Origin: Azospirillum soli | Lineage (GTDB): Bacteria > Pseudomonadota > Alphaproteobacteria > Azospirillales > Azospirillaceae | Reading direction: 5' to 3' | NCBI RefSeq assembly: GCF_017876165.1 | Contig: NZ_JAGINQ010000002.1 | Coordinates: forward strand, 248,001 to 312,000 | DNA: 64,000 nucleotides | Position numbers and translations under genes: made by a program | The notes under the pieces: generated by a model | Told to the model about the DNA's origin: nothing | The model's database searches: none | The model's input: the letters and a program-made list of their open reading frames with translations, nothing else | Part shown: positions 38,658 to 46,212 of the stretch, piece by piece | How the letters are laid out: each line of letters opens with the position of its first letter | Numbering within the stretch: the stretch's first letter is position 1

Positions 38658-39431
38658 TCAGGCGGCTCCAAACAGGGTCTCGGGCGGCAGCCAGCGGGCC
38701 GCCGGGTGGGACAGGGTGGTGCGAAGGAAACGTTCGGTAAAGGCCCAGGTCGCGGCGTCCATGATCCGATGGTGCGTCAACAGGCCGGTGGGCTCGATTG
38801 CGTCAACATCGCCCAGGCGCCGGGCGCGCAGATGGGAAACCGCCATGCCCAGAGTCTGGTCATCGCCGAGAAAACCGCCGCCCGACCGCCACGCCACCGG
38901 ATCCACATGCGTGTTGACGCAAGTCAGATTTGGCGGTGTGCCCTTGCTCGGTCCGAAGGTGGACAGGCCGGTGAAGCCGATGTCCGCCAAACGCGACATG
39001 ACGCCGGGGTCGATGCGGTTCCAGGGCGGGACGAGAACGGGCAGGGCGCGCCGCCCGAACAGCCCTTCCAGCACCAGCCTGCCTTCGGCCAGTTCGGCCA
39101 TGGTCGCCTTTATCGGACGTTCCGCGCCCAGTTCGCATTTCTTCGCGGCGGGCGCGGCGTGGTTGGCGTGCGACCAGCCGTGCTGAAGAACGGTGACGTC
39201 GGAGCACATCGACAGGAACGAGCCCAACGCCGGCCCCGCGACGGCCGGTATCACGGCGAGGGCGAGGTGCAGGTTGTGTGACCGGCAAAGACTGATGAGC
39301 CTCAGAAGTTCCTCCGCGGGCTCGGTCGCGTCGTCGTCGCGCCACCAGAAGGTCGCGACGCGGCCGGCATCGGCCCAGCGGTCCAATTCCTCCACCAAGT
39401 CATGCCAAGAGGCGGAAACGGGTTGGGTCAT
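38658..39431 (-). CDS. Polysaccharide deacetylase-like (NodB fold) protein
   Basis: A 257-residue protein with NodB-fold features: the metal/acid motif in [10 protein letters not shown] near residue 30, the HGWSH metal-binding His motif (about residue 85), and LVPPWNRID (about 135), equivalent to the RxPY loop. A GILTHHRI-type late motif ([11 protein letters not shown]) supplies another His. Such enzymes remove acetyl groups from amino sugars. No signal peptide is seen, so it may act in the cytoplasm. GTG at 39434 precedes the ATG in frame. It is upstream of, and contiguous with, the importer operon, and follows a COG4671-like glycosyltransferase gene. Confidence 0.85.
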   Translation of the reverse strand: MTQPVSASWHDLVEELDRWADAGRVATFWWRDDDATEPAEELLRLISLCRSHNLHLALAVIPAVAGPALGSFLSMCSDVTVLQHGWSHANHAAPAAKKCELGAERPIKATMAELAEGRLVLEGLFGRRALPVLVPPWNRIDPGVMSRLADIGFTGLSTFGPSKGTPPNLTCVNTHVDPVAWRSGGGFLGDDQTLGMAVSHLRARRLGDVDAIEPTGLLTHHRIMDAATWAFTERFLRTTLSHPAARWLPPETLFGAA

Positions 39432-39506
39432 CACGCGGAACCGCCGAAGCTGAGCCGGGCACCAGCATGGCGCGCGCGCGGCACAAATCCAAGCGTCTCA
39501 ATAGGT

Positions 39507-40637
39507 TTAGCCGCCCACCGCTTCCGCCAGCAAACGCGCGGTTCCGGCGGCGCCGTCCAGGCGGACGGGAACGGGCGGCGGTGCGGGTTGGGTCAGCGCG
39601 CGACTGATACCAGCCGCCAGGGTTTCGGCGGTCAGGCCGGCCTCCTCGACCACCACCAGCCGACCGCGCCGTTCCAGCAGACGGGCGCGGGTCGGCTGTT
39701 CGGTCTCGCCGCCGGCGGCGAAGGGCACGACGACGGCGCGGCAGCCGGCCTGCAACAGGTCCAGCACCGTGTTGTAGCCGGCCTGACTGACCGATAGGCG
39801 GCAGCGGCGGAGCAGGGCGGGAAAGTCCGGCCGGGCGCGCTCCACCAGCACGCCGGGCGGGGCGTCGGCGGCCAGCGCGCGGAAGGCCGCATCCGGCACG
39901 TCCGGCCCGACCAGCAGACGCCAGACGGCATCGCCCGCCGGGGTCAGCGGACGGGCGGCCAGTGCGGCGCGCAGCAGCGGCAAGCCGACCGCCCCGCCGC
40001 CGACCGACACGATCACCTCGTCCGTTCCGTCCGTGGTTTCAGCGGCTAAGGGTGGTGCGGCGACGTAGCCGGTGTAGCGGATGCGGTCGGCGATGCGGGA
40101 AGCGAGCGGGAAGGTGGCATCGAAGGGGATCAAGTCCGGATCGCCATGCACCAGCACGCGGTCGAACAGGCGCTCCACGGTCGCGGTACTCTCCTCCAGC
40201 CGGTCGGGATTGGCCTTGGCGACCAGGATGTCGCGCACCGAGCAGGCGGTGACGGTCCCGGCTGCGCGGGCGGCCTCCAGCAGCTGCAGCAGTTCGAACC
40301 GGAAGGCACGGCGGCCGAAGGGGAAGGATTCCACCAGCAGCGCGTCGGGCTGGACGCGTTTAAACGCGTTTAGAACAGCCTCCCGCCGGTTCGCGCGCCA
40401 CGCGTCGTCGATGGGGTTGCCGTGCTCGTCCAGCAGGGTCTTGAAGGTTTCGTCGGCGGCGCGGGCGGGGGGAAGCTGGATCACCGCCGCCGGGCCATAG
40501 CCGATGCCCGGAACGGGATGGCCGCCGCGCAGCACCGTCACATCCATGCCGGCGGCCGACAGCCCCCTGGCGATCAGGGCAGCGCGCCGGTCGTGGCCGA
40601 TGCCGAGCAAGTGCTGGACGTGGAACAGGACCTTCAC
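39507..40637 (-). CDS. Second COG4671-like predicted glycosyltransferase
   Basis: A 376-residue MurG-fold protein with a GTG start. It parallels the protein at 27665-28894: LLGIGHDRRAALIARGL against FGLGHLRRCRAIAHAL, CSVRDILV against LRDVMDEP, VLVHGDPDLIPFD, YTGYVAAPP, VSVGGGAVG, and VSQAGYNTVLDLLQAGCRAVVVPFAAGGETEQPTRA at the donor site. The two are clear diverged paralogues about 11 kb apart. Position before the deacetylase gene (75 bp) suggests action on the same amino-sugar-containing glycan. Reaction unknown. Confidence 0.85.
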   Translation of the reverse strand: MKVLFHVQHLLGIGHDRRAALIARGLSAAGMDVTVLRGGHPVPGIGYGPAAVIQLPPARAADETFKTLLDEHGNPIDDAWRANRREAVLNAFKRVQPDALLVESFPFGRRAFRFELLQLLEAARAAGTVTACSVRDILVAKANPDRLEESTATVERLFDRVLVHGDPDLIPFDATFPLASRIADRIRYTGYVAAPPLAAETTDGTDEVIVSVGGGAVGLPLLRAALAARPLTPAGDAVWRLLVGPDVPDAAFRALAADAPPGVLVERARPDFPALLRRCRLSVSQAGYNTVLDLLQAGCRAVVVPFAAGGETEQPTRARLLERRGRLVVVEEAGLTAETLAAGISRALTQPAPPPVPVRLDGAAGTARLLAEAVGG

Positions 40638-40688
40638 GGAACGGGCGCCTCCTTCCCAAGGATTTTAACCCGGAACGAGGCGTGTTCC

Positions 40689-41507
40689 TCAGGGCTTCTT
40701 CCTGTCCTTGGTCGGTACCGCCGACGGCTGATCCTTCAACTGGGCCAGCACGAGGCGGACACGGGATAGATCGGCCGGAGCGGCGGACGCCACGGTTTTG
40801 ATCTCCACGGGCTTCCCCCCAGGCGCCTTGGCGGCCGGGGCGGGTTTCGTCTCGGCAACCTGCACCCTCGGCTCGGCCTTCGGTGCCGGCTTGGCGCGCG
40901 GGGTGGCCTTAGCCTCCAGAATCGCCGGCGTCGTGCGCGGCTCGCCGCCCTTCGGCGTCCAGGTGCGGAAGGGGCCGGTGTCCACATGGACGTGGCCGCT
41001 GTGCGGGTACAGGGCGTAGCCGCCGCGCTGCATGGCCGCCGCCTCGTCCGCGATGCGGCGCGGCAGAACGCCGGGAATGTAGATGTCCGCCGCTTGTCCG
41101 CGCAGATGAAAACTGTTCTCGGCCACGTACGGGTTGCTGCGGGCCAGCGCCACGTTGGTCGTCTGGGAGCGGTAGCCGGACGTAATGTGGACCGGCGTGT
41201 CGGCCGGGGCGCCGCAGCGCTCGCGCAGTTCCACCAGCATGTCCACCAGCGCCGGATCGACCGGAGCGATCTCGCCGCTGCGGCGGTCGCGGAACAGTGT
41301 GGAAATCTCCTGCAACGCCGCGTGGTCGTAACCGTCACCGCGCCAGTAGGTGGCGCTGACCGTCTCGCCGCTTTGTGGATGATATAGGGTGATCGACCGG
41401 GGCGAAGCGCCCAGCGTCGATTGCGGTGCAGGGGTGGAGGCGCATCCGCTCAGGAAGCCCCCGACGAGCAGGCACGGCAATGTAAGGCGCAAAAAGGGCC
41501 GCATCAT
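40689..41507 (-). CDS. YcbK/DUF882-family murein endopeptidase-like lipoprotein
   Basis: A 272-residue protein. The signal ends in a lipobox (GGFLSGC, Cys22), so it is a lipoprotein. The middle domain (about 45-190) is the DUF882/peptidase M15-like fold: HITSGYRSQTTN, ENSFHLRGQAADIYIPG and GYALYPHSGHVHVDTGPFRTW provide the zinc-binding H, D and H. The C-terminal 80 residues are Ala/Pro/Lys-rich. Such proteins cut peptidoglycan cross-links. ATG at 41507 or 41504 are both possible. It is the first of a run of minus-strand envelope genes. Confidence 0.88.
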   Translation of the reverse strand: MMRPFLRLTLPCLLVGGFLSGCASTPAPQSTLGASPRSITLYHPQSGETVSATYWRGDGYDHAALQEISTLFRDRRSGEIAPVDPALVDMLVELRERCGAPADTPVHITSGYRSQTTNVALARSNPYVAENSFHLRGQAADIYIPGVLPRRIADEAAAMQRGGYALYPHSGHVHVDTGPFRTWTPKGGEPRTTPAILEAKATPRAKPAPKAEPRVQVAETKPAPAAKAPGGKPVEIKTVASAAPADLSRVRLVLAQLKDQPSAVPTKDRKKP

Positions 41508-41645
41508 TTCCCCCAGAGTTCCCCCTGCGGTTGCAAGCGGCCTTCATACCATAGTTGTCACAAGAGCTTGCAGCGACAAGTTACCACGGGACTCGAAATA
41601 CGGCTCCCATGTGGCTGAAAAACATCACAGGCGGGTGGGGATCAA

Positions 41646-42521
41646 CTATGGCGTCAGAACCATGCCTTCGCGGGCGACCAGCGTGCCGGGGCGCATCGCC
41701 TCGGCGGCGGCGGCGATGGCGTCCAGCTGCGCGTCGGTGCGCGACGGGTCGTGGTGGAAGATGACCGCCCGGCCGACCCCGGCCTCCTCGGCAAGGCGCA
41801 GGCACTCCTGCCAGGTGGAATGGCCCCAGCCGACGCGGGCCGGGTATTCCGCGTCGCTGTAGGTGCTGTCGTAGATCAGCAGGTCGGCCCCGCGCACCAG
41901 CGCGACCACGTCGGGGTCGCGGCCCATGGCCGGGTGTTCGGTGTCGGTGACGTAGCAGACGCTGCGCCCGGCGAACTCCACCCGATAGCCGACGGCACCG
42001 TCCGGATGGTTCAGGCGCGCGGTGCGCACGGTGACGCCCGGCTTCAGGGCCAGCGTCTCGCCCCCTTGGAAATCCTTGAAGGAGCAGTCGGCGGTGAAGA
42101 TCTCCACCGGGACCGGGAACAGCGGGGCCGACATCATGCCGCGCAGGACCGAGCGCAACCCGTGGTCCGGCGTCAGGTGACCGGCCCACAGCCGCACGTG
42201 GCTGTTCGGATCGAAGGCCGGGGCGAAGAAGGGCAGGCCGCAGATGTGGTCCAGATGGCTGTGCGTCAGCAACAGGTCGAGATCGACCGGCCCCTGGCGC
42301 AACAGCGTCTCGCCCAGCGGACGCAGCCCAGTGCCGGCGTCCAGCACCAGCAGCGCGTCGCCGCAGCGCACCTCGATGCATGGGGTGTTGCCGCCGTAAC
42401 GGACGGTGTCGGGTCCGGGGGAGGCGATACTGCCCCGGACGCCCCAGAAGCGCACGGTGAAGGCCGGCGCCGCGACTTGGGACTCGGGTGCCGCGGATTC
42501 GGGAACGGTGGATTCCGTCAT
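41646..42521 (-). CDS. MBL-fold metallo-hydrolase
   Basis: A 291-residue metallo-beta-lactamase-fold enzyme. The signature THSHLDH sets metal ligands at His87, His89, Asp91 and His92; VRFWGVRGSIASPGPDTVRYGGNTPCIEV opens the domain; YVTDTEHP and a late IFHHDPSRTD add ligands. The pattern (WGVRGS...TxRYGGNT) marks the group often fused to signalling domains and annotated as phosphodiesterase-like. The first 20 residues are Pro/Glu/Ala-rich. The ATG at 42521 is chosen by homology to the start of the fold. Substrate unknown. Confidence 0.9.
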   Translation of the reverse strand: MTESTVPESAAPESQVAAPAFTVRFWGVRGSIASPGPDTVRYGGNTPCIEVRCGDALLVLDAGTGLRPLGETLLRQGPVDLDLLLTHSHLDHICGLPFFAPAFDPNSHVRLWAGHLTPDHGLRSVLRGMMSAPLFPVPVEIFTADCSFKDFQGGETLALKPGVTVRTARLNHPDGAVGYRVEFAGRSVCYVTDTEHPAMGRDPDVVALVRGADLLIYDSTYSDAEYPARVGWGHSTWQECLRLAEEAGVGRAVIFHHDPSRTDAQLDAIAAAAEAMRPGTLVAREGMVLTP

Positions 42522-42698
42522 GGTGCCATCAATTTGGCCGCGCACCGATCCCAAGTCGAGTAAAAACCTACCCCCTCGGAGGGTCTGAAAGATTGGCCGA
42601 TAACCCCAATATGTGGGGGTGCCGAATCCAATAAGGTGTGGTAGTGTCCGGGCAATTCGCAAATCCTGTGCTGATTCGCCTCCGGACCTGATCGACGG

Positions 42699-43457
42699 AT
42701 GGATCCTGACAAGCTCGCCAAAGTCCTCGCCATGGCCGAGTCGGAGCACCAGGGTGAGGCTCTGTCCGCTCTGCGCGCCGCCCGCATCATGCTGTCGCGG
42801 GCGGGCATGTCGTTCCGCGATCTCGCCCAGGGAGCCCGACCGGCTGGCGCCCGTTCGGCCCCGGCGTCGGAACCGCCCCCCACCGTCGTCACGCCCGCTC
42901 CCCCCGACCGGCCGCCGCCGCCCGACCAGCTCGTCCAGGGACTGCGCCGTCAGGTGAAGGATCTGGAGCTGGAGATCGCCGGGCTGAAGCGCCAACTGGA
43001 GAAAACCAGCGGCGAGATGGAACGGCAGCGGGACGAGGCCGATCGCTGGCGCTCGCTGGCCCGCGAGACGGCGGAAAAGCTGTGGGACGTGGGCAAGGCG
43101 CTGGAACGCAAGCACATCCGCCACACCAAGGCCGACAAGCGGCGCGCCATCCTCGACCAGCTTCAGGATCCCGGCAGCGCGCTGCTGGCCGATCACGAGA
43201 TCGCGCGTCGCGTCGGCGCCTCGGCGAAGGTCGTCGCGCATTGGCGGCGGCGCCTTGCCATCGTCGGGCGCAAGATCCGGCTGCTGCCGGTGGTGCCGCG
43301 CGGGCGGGGGCTGTGGAGCGTCAACAGCAAGTCCAACGGCAAGCATGGTGCCGCAGCGTTGGACGGGCCGCGCAAGCGCTGGATGGGTTATCCGGTGGCG
43401 GTCACCATCGCCGGCCGTTCCGGCCACGGGCATCGCCCTCACGGGACGAGGCGGTAG
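42699..43457 (+). CDS. Unknown protein with DUF2786-like N-terminus, coiled coil and helix-turn-helix
   Basis: A 252-residue soluble protein. Residues 3-43 (LAKVLAMAESEHQGEALSALRAARIMLSRAGMSF) resemble DUF2786. A Pro-rich linker (48-76) leads to a coiled coil (80-140), then KADKRRAILDQL and a helix-turn-helix (about 163-186, DHEIARRVGASAKVVAHWRRRL), and a basic tail. This suggests a DNA-binding protein of unknown role. Its last 19 bases overlap the convergent response regulator gene, an unusual tail-to-tail overlap. I know no characterised homologue. Confidence 0.75.
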   Translation: MDPDKLAKVLAMAESEHQGEALSALRAARIMLSRAGMSFRDLAQGARPAGARSAPASEPPPTVVTPAPPDRPPPPDQLVQGLRRQVKDLELEIAGLKRQLEKTSGEMERQRDEADRWRSLARETAEKLWDVGKALERKHIRHTKADKRRAILDQLQDPGSALLADHEIARRVGASAKVVAHWRRRLAIVGRKIRLLPVVPRGRGLWSVNSKSNGKHGAAALDGPRKRWMGYPVAVTIAGRSGHGHRPHGTRR

Positions 43458-44128
43458 CCTCCGGGTTCGGTCACCAGGATTTCCGCGTTCGACGGGTCGC
43501 GCTCGATCTTCTGGCGCAGGCGGTAGACGTGCGTTTCCAGCGTGTGGGTGGTGACGGCGGCGTTGTAGCCCCACACCTCGCCCAGCAGCGTGTCGCGCCC
43601 GACCACGGCGCCCCCGGCCCGGTACAGGTATTTCAGGATCGCCGTTTCCTTTTCGGTCAGGCGGATCTTGCGGTTCTTCGCCTCGTCCAGCAACAGCTTG
43701 CCGGCGGGGCGGAAGCTGTAGGGGCCAATGACGAAGACGGCGTCCTCGGTCTGGTCGAAGAGGCGCAGCTGGGCGCGCAGGCGGGCCAGCAGGACGCCCA
43801 GGCGGAACGGCTTGGTGACGTAGTCGTTGGCCCCGGAATCGAGCCCCAGGATGGTGTCTGCATCCGACCCCGCCGCCGTCAGCATGATAATCGGGCAGCG
43901 CACCCCCTCCCGCCGCAGCAGCCGGCACAGGTCGCGCCCGTCCATGTCCGGCAGCCCGACGTCCAGCAGAATGGCCGAAAAGCCGCCCTCCCGCGCCGCC
44001 GCGAGCGCGCCGGCGGCGTCGGTGGCCTCCGCCGTCTCGAACTCCTCCAGCAGATGGAGCTGTTCGGCCAGGGACTGGCGCAGGGCGTCGTCGTCGTCGA
44101 CGAGGAGAATGCGTTTGGCGGGCGTCAT
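43439..44128 (-). CDS. OmpR-family response regulator (orphan)
   Basis: A 229-residue regulator with a receiver domain (DDDD near residue 12, phosphorylation Asp in AILLDVGLPDMDG near residue 55, Lys in YVTKPFR) and a winged-helix trans_reg_C domain (LTEKETAILKYLYRAGGAVVGRDTLL...THTLETHVYRLRQKIE). No histidine kinase gene is adjacent, so its partner is elsewhere. The ATG at 44128 overlaps the stop of the glycosyltransferase-fragment gene by four bases, so both are probably expressed together. Confidence 0.93.
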   Translation of the reverse strand: MTPAKRILLVDDDDALRQSLAEQLHLLEEFETAEATDAAGALAAAREGGFSAILLDVGLPDMDGRDLCRLLRREGVRCPIIMLTAAGSDADTILGLDSGANDYVTKPFRLGVLLARLRAQLRLFDQTEDAVFVIGPYSFRPAGKLLLDEAKNRKIRLTEKETAILKYLYRAGGAVVGRDTLLGEVWGYNAAVTTHTLETHVYRLRQKIERDPSNAEILVTEPGGYRLVP

Positions 44129-44658
44129 GCGGGGGTTTTCACCGTGGGCTCCGGCCCGGACCTTAGCACGGCGGCGAGGTCGGCCACAGCCCCGGCATCC
44201 GGGGAAACGACGCTGACCGCCTCCGGCGCGAGGCCGAGTGCGGTGACCTCCGCAACGCCCTCGGCGTTCGGCGCGGCGACGGCGCGCATGAGGGCGAGCG
44301 CCCCCTGTTCCAGATTGCGCCGGGCCGCCGCCTCGTCGGCGTTCAGGCCGGGCGCGCGCCACAGCAGCCGTTCGATCAAGGCGACGAAGCGCAGACGGCG
44401 GTTGTCGATGGACAGGGCCGCCGCGATGCCGGGCAGGGCGAGGCCGTCCACCAGAACGGCGGCGCCATCCGGCAGACGCGACACGGTAATGTCCGCCGCG
44501 AGGATCGCCGACTGGTCCACCAGCGGATAGTCGCCGGGCAGGGCGTGCGTGGTGACGGTCCAACCCGCCGCCCGCAGGGCCTCGGCGATGCGCGGCCCAT
44601 AAGCCTCCGGGGCTTGGCACGCCGGGACCAGGAAGTGCAGAGCCGGCTGTTCCGGCAT
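44125..44658 (-). CDS. Free-standing N-terminal half of a GT4-type glycosyltransferase
   Basis: A 177-residue protein. Its sequence LHFLVPACQAPEAYGPRIAEALRAAGWTVTTHALPGDYPLVD, VLVDGLALPGI and LRFVALIERLLWRAPGLNADEAAARRNLEQGALALMRAV follows the N-terminal acceptor domain of a group of glycosyltransferase family 4 proteins. The donor-binding C-terminal domain is absent, since the gene ends at 44125 inside the next gene's start. It may be a remnant, or a protein reused for another task. No catalytic activity is expected alone. Confidence 0.65.
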   Translation of the reverse strand: MPEQPALHFLVPACQAPEAYGPRIAEALRAAGWTVTTHALPGDYPLVDQSAILAADITVSRLPDGAAVLVDGLALPGIAAALSIDNRRLRFVALIERLLWRAPGLNADEAAARRNLEQGALALMRAVAAPNAEGVAEVTALGLAPEAVSVVSPDAGAVADLAAVLRSGPEPTVKTPA

Positions 44659-44869
44659 GGGGCGAACCCTCCGTCTTTGTCGCTGCGATCAGGATAGCGC
44701 AACGCCGGAGGGCGCGCACCGGAGCTTCAGCGGGCATCGTTGCGGGAAGAACAACGGTGTGGTGAGCGCCCGGCGCGCGGGATTTGCTGGACAGGCGTGC
44801 GGCACCTGCGCTTTGCTTCCCCGGCCTTCGGGCCTATCTCGTGTTTTTCCGTCAGCGATAAGCGTTGCG

Positions 44870-46012
44870 ATGTACGCCGACCTTCATTCCGAACCCGCCC
44901 AGCCCTTCGACGAAGCCGCCATGCGCGCGGTCGACCGGGCGCTGGCCGCGCTGCGCCGGGGCGAGGCCGTCGCCATTGAGACCGCCGACGGCACCGTCGG
45001 CGCCGCCGTGTCGGTGGAATCCGTGGCCTCCGACGCGGTCGCCCGGCTGAAGCGGCTGACCGGCGGAGAGCCGGTGCTGGCCGTCACGCGGCGCCGCGCC
45101 ACCGTGCTGAAACTGATGGAGGAAGGAACGGGCGTGGTCGCGTTGTCGCTGCCCGGCGGCCTGACCGCCGACGAGGCACACGCGCTGGCCGATCCCGAAC
45201 ACCGCCCCGACGGCGACCTGCCGGTGGGGCTGACCGCGACGGCGATGGACGCGGACTCCCGCGAGGCGGCGGCGGTGGAACTCGCCCGGCTGGCGCGGCT
45301 GCTGCCGTCCGCCGTGGTGGCGCCGGCGCGCGGCGTGCGCGGCTCGGCCGAAGGTTGGGCGGTGCGCAACGACCTGCTGCTGGTGCGGGCGCGCGACATC
45401 GCCGATTACCGGGTCCATGTGGTGCGCACGCTGCGGCAGGTGGCCGACGCCCGCGTGCCGCTGATCGCGGCGGAGAACACGCGCATCGTCGCCTTCCGCC
45501 CCATCGACGGCGGTTCCGAGCATCTGGCCATCGTCATCGGGGAGCCCGATCCGGACCAGCCGGTGCTGGCCCGCCTGCATTCGGAATGCTTCACCGGCGA
45601 CCTGCTGGGGTCTTTGCGCTGCGACTGCGGCGACCAGCTGCGCGGGGCCATCGCGGAGATCGCGCGGCAGGGCAGCGGCGTGCTGCTCTATCTGGCGCAG
45701 GAAGGGCGCGGCATTGGCCTCGTCAACAAGCTGCGCGCCTACCGCATCCAGGACCGTGGCTTCGACACCGTGGACGCCAACGAGATCCTGGGGTTCGAGG
45801 CGGACGAGCGCGTCTATCTGCCGGCGGCGGAGATGCTGCGGCAGCTGGGCTTCGCCTCGGTGCGGCTGATGACCAACAACCCGGAGAAGCTGCGCCAGCT
45901 CGCCCGCTGCGGGATCGAGGTGGTGGAGCGGGTTCCGCACATCTTCCCGGCCAACGGCCACAACGAAGGCTATCTGCGCACTAAGGCCGAGCGCAGCGGG
46001 CACATGTTCTGA
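44870..46012 (+). CDS. ribA: GTP cyclohydrolase II with a degenerate DHBP-synthase-like N-terminal domain
   Basis: A 380-residue protein. The C-terminal half (about 180-380) is a complete GTP cyclohydrolase II: zinc ligands Cys240, Cys251 and Cys253 (HSECFTGDLLGSLRCDCGDQ), the QEGRGIGL motif (277-284) and VRLMTNNPEK. It opens GTP in the first step of riboflavin synthesis. The N-terminal 165 residues have the length and position of RibB, but lack its acidic active-site motif (DDEDRENEGD), reading GEAVAIETADGTVG instead. So the RibB part is probably inactive. ATG 44870 is the family-typical start. Confidence 0.92.
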   Translation: MYADLHSEPAQPFDEAAMRAVDRALAALRRGEAVAIETADGTVGAAVSVESVASDAVARLKRLTGGEPVLAVTRRRATVLKLMEEGTGVVALSLPGGLTADEAHALADPEHRPDGDLPVGLTATAMDADSREAAAVELARLARLLPSAVVAPARGVRGSAEGWAVRNDLLLVRARDIADYRVHVVRTLRQVADARVPLIAAENTRIVAFRPIDGGSEHLAIVIGEPDPDQPVLARLHSECFTGDLLGSLRCDCGDQLRGAIAEIARQGSGVLLYLAQEGRGIGLVNKLRAYRIQDRGFDTVDANEILGFEADERVYLPAAEMLRQLGFASVRLMTNNPEKLRQLARCGIEVVERVPHIFPANGHNEGYLRTKAERSGHMF

Positions 46013-46104
46013 ACCTTCGCCCTTTTGAACCTTCGAAACTCCGCCGGGCAGGAATCGCCCCGGCACCCGGCAGGTCTTGCCGGGGGGTGAGGGCAGGGGA
46101 ATCG

Positions 46105-46129
46105 GATTCCGGGCGATTCGGCCGGAATC
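46105..46129. promoter_or_regulatory. Dyad upstream of a sigma-54 promoter, possible activator site
   Basis: GATTCCGG (46105-46112) and CCGGAATC (46122-46129) are perfect inverted 8-mers nine bases apart, centred about 72 bp before the expected start of transcription. A second dyad CCCGGCA-ggtct-TGCCGGG lies at 46066-46084; that one could instead end ribA transcription. Either could bind an enhancer-binding protein. Confidence 0.45.
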
Positions 46130-46161
46130 AGGGAGAATAGGGGTGAAAGGCCCCGCGAAAA

Positions 46162-46178
46162 CTGGCACGCCGGTTGCT
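46162..46178 (+). promoter_or_regulatory. Near-perfect sigma-54 promoter
   Basis: CTGGCACGCCGGTTGCT matches the -24/-12 consensus (YTGGCACG-N4-TTGCW) at every key position, with GG and GC ten bases apart. Transcription would begin about 46189, giving a 24-base leader that contains GGAG before the ATG at 46213. Confidence 0.85.
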
Positions 46179-46212
46179 TTGATGATGGCGACCCCAGTGC
46201 CGGAGACCGACC

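Noticed and set aside
43439-44737. Longer start for the OmpR-type regulator
   Set aside because: The extension lies opposite or within the upstream gene in another frame; the ATG at 44128 begins directly before the receiver domain and overlaps the upstream stop as in an operon.
44660-44869. Possible FMN riboswitch before ribA
   Set aside because: The conserved RFN core sequences are not present; only a short GGCC-ttcg-GGCC hairpin is seen.
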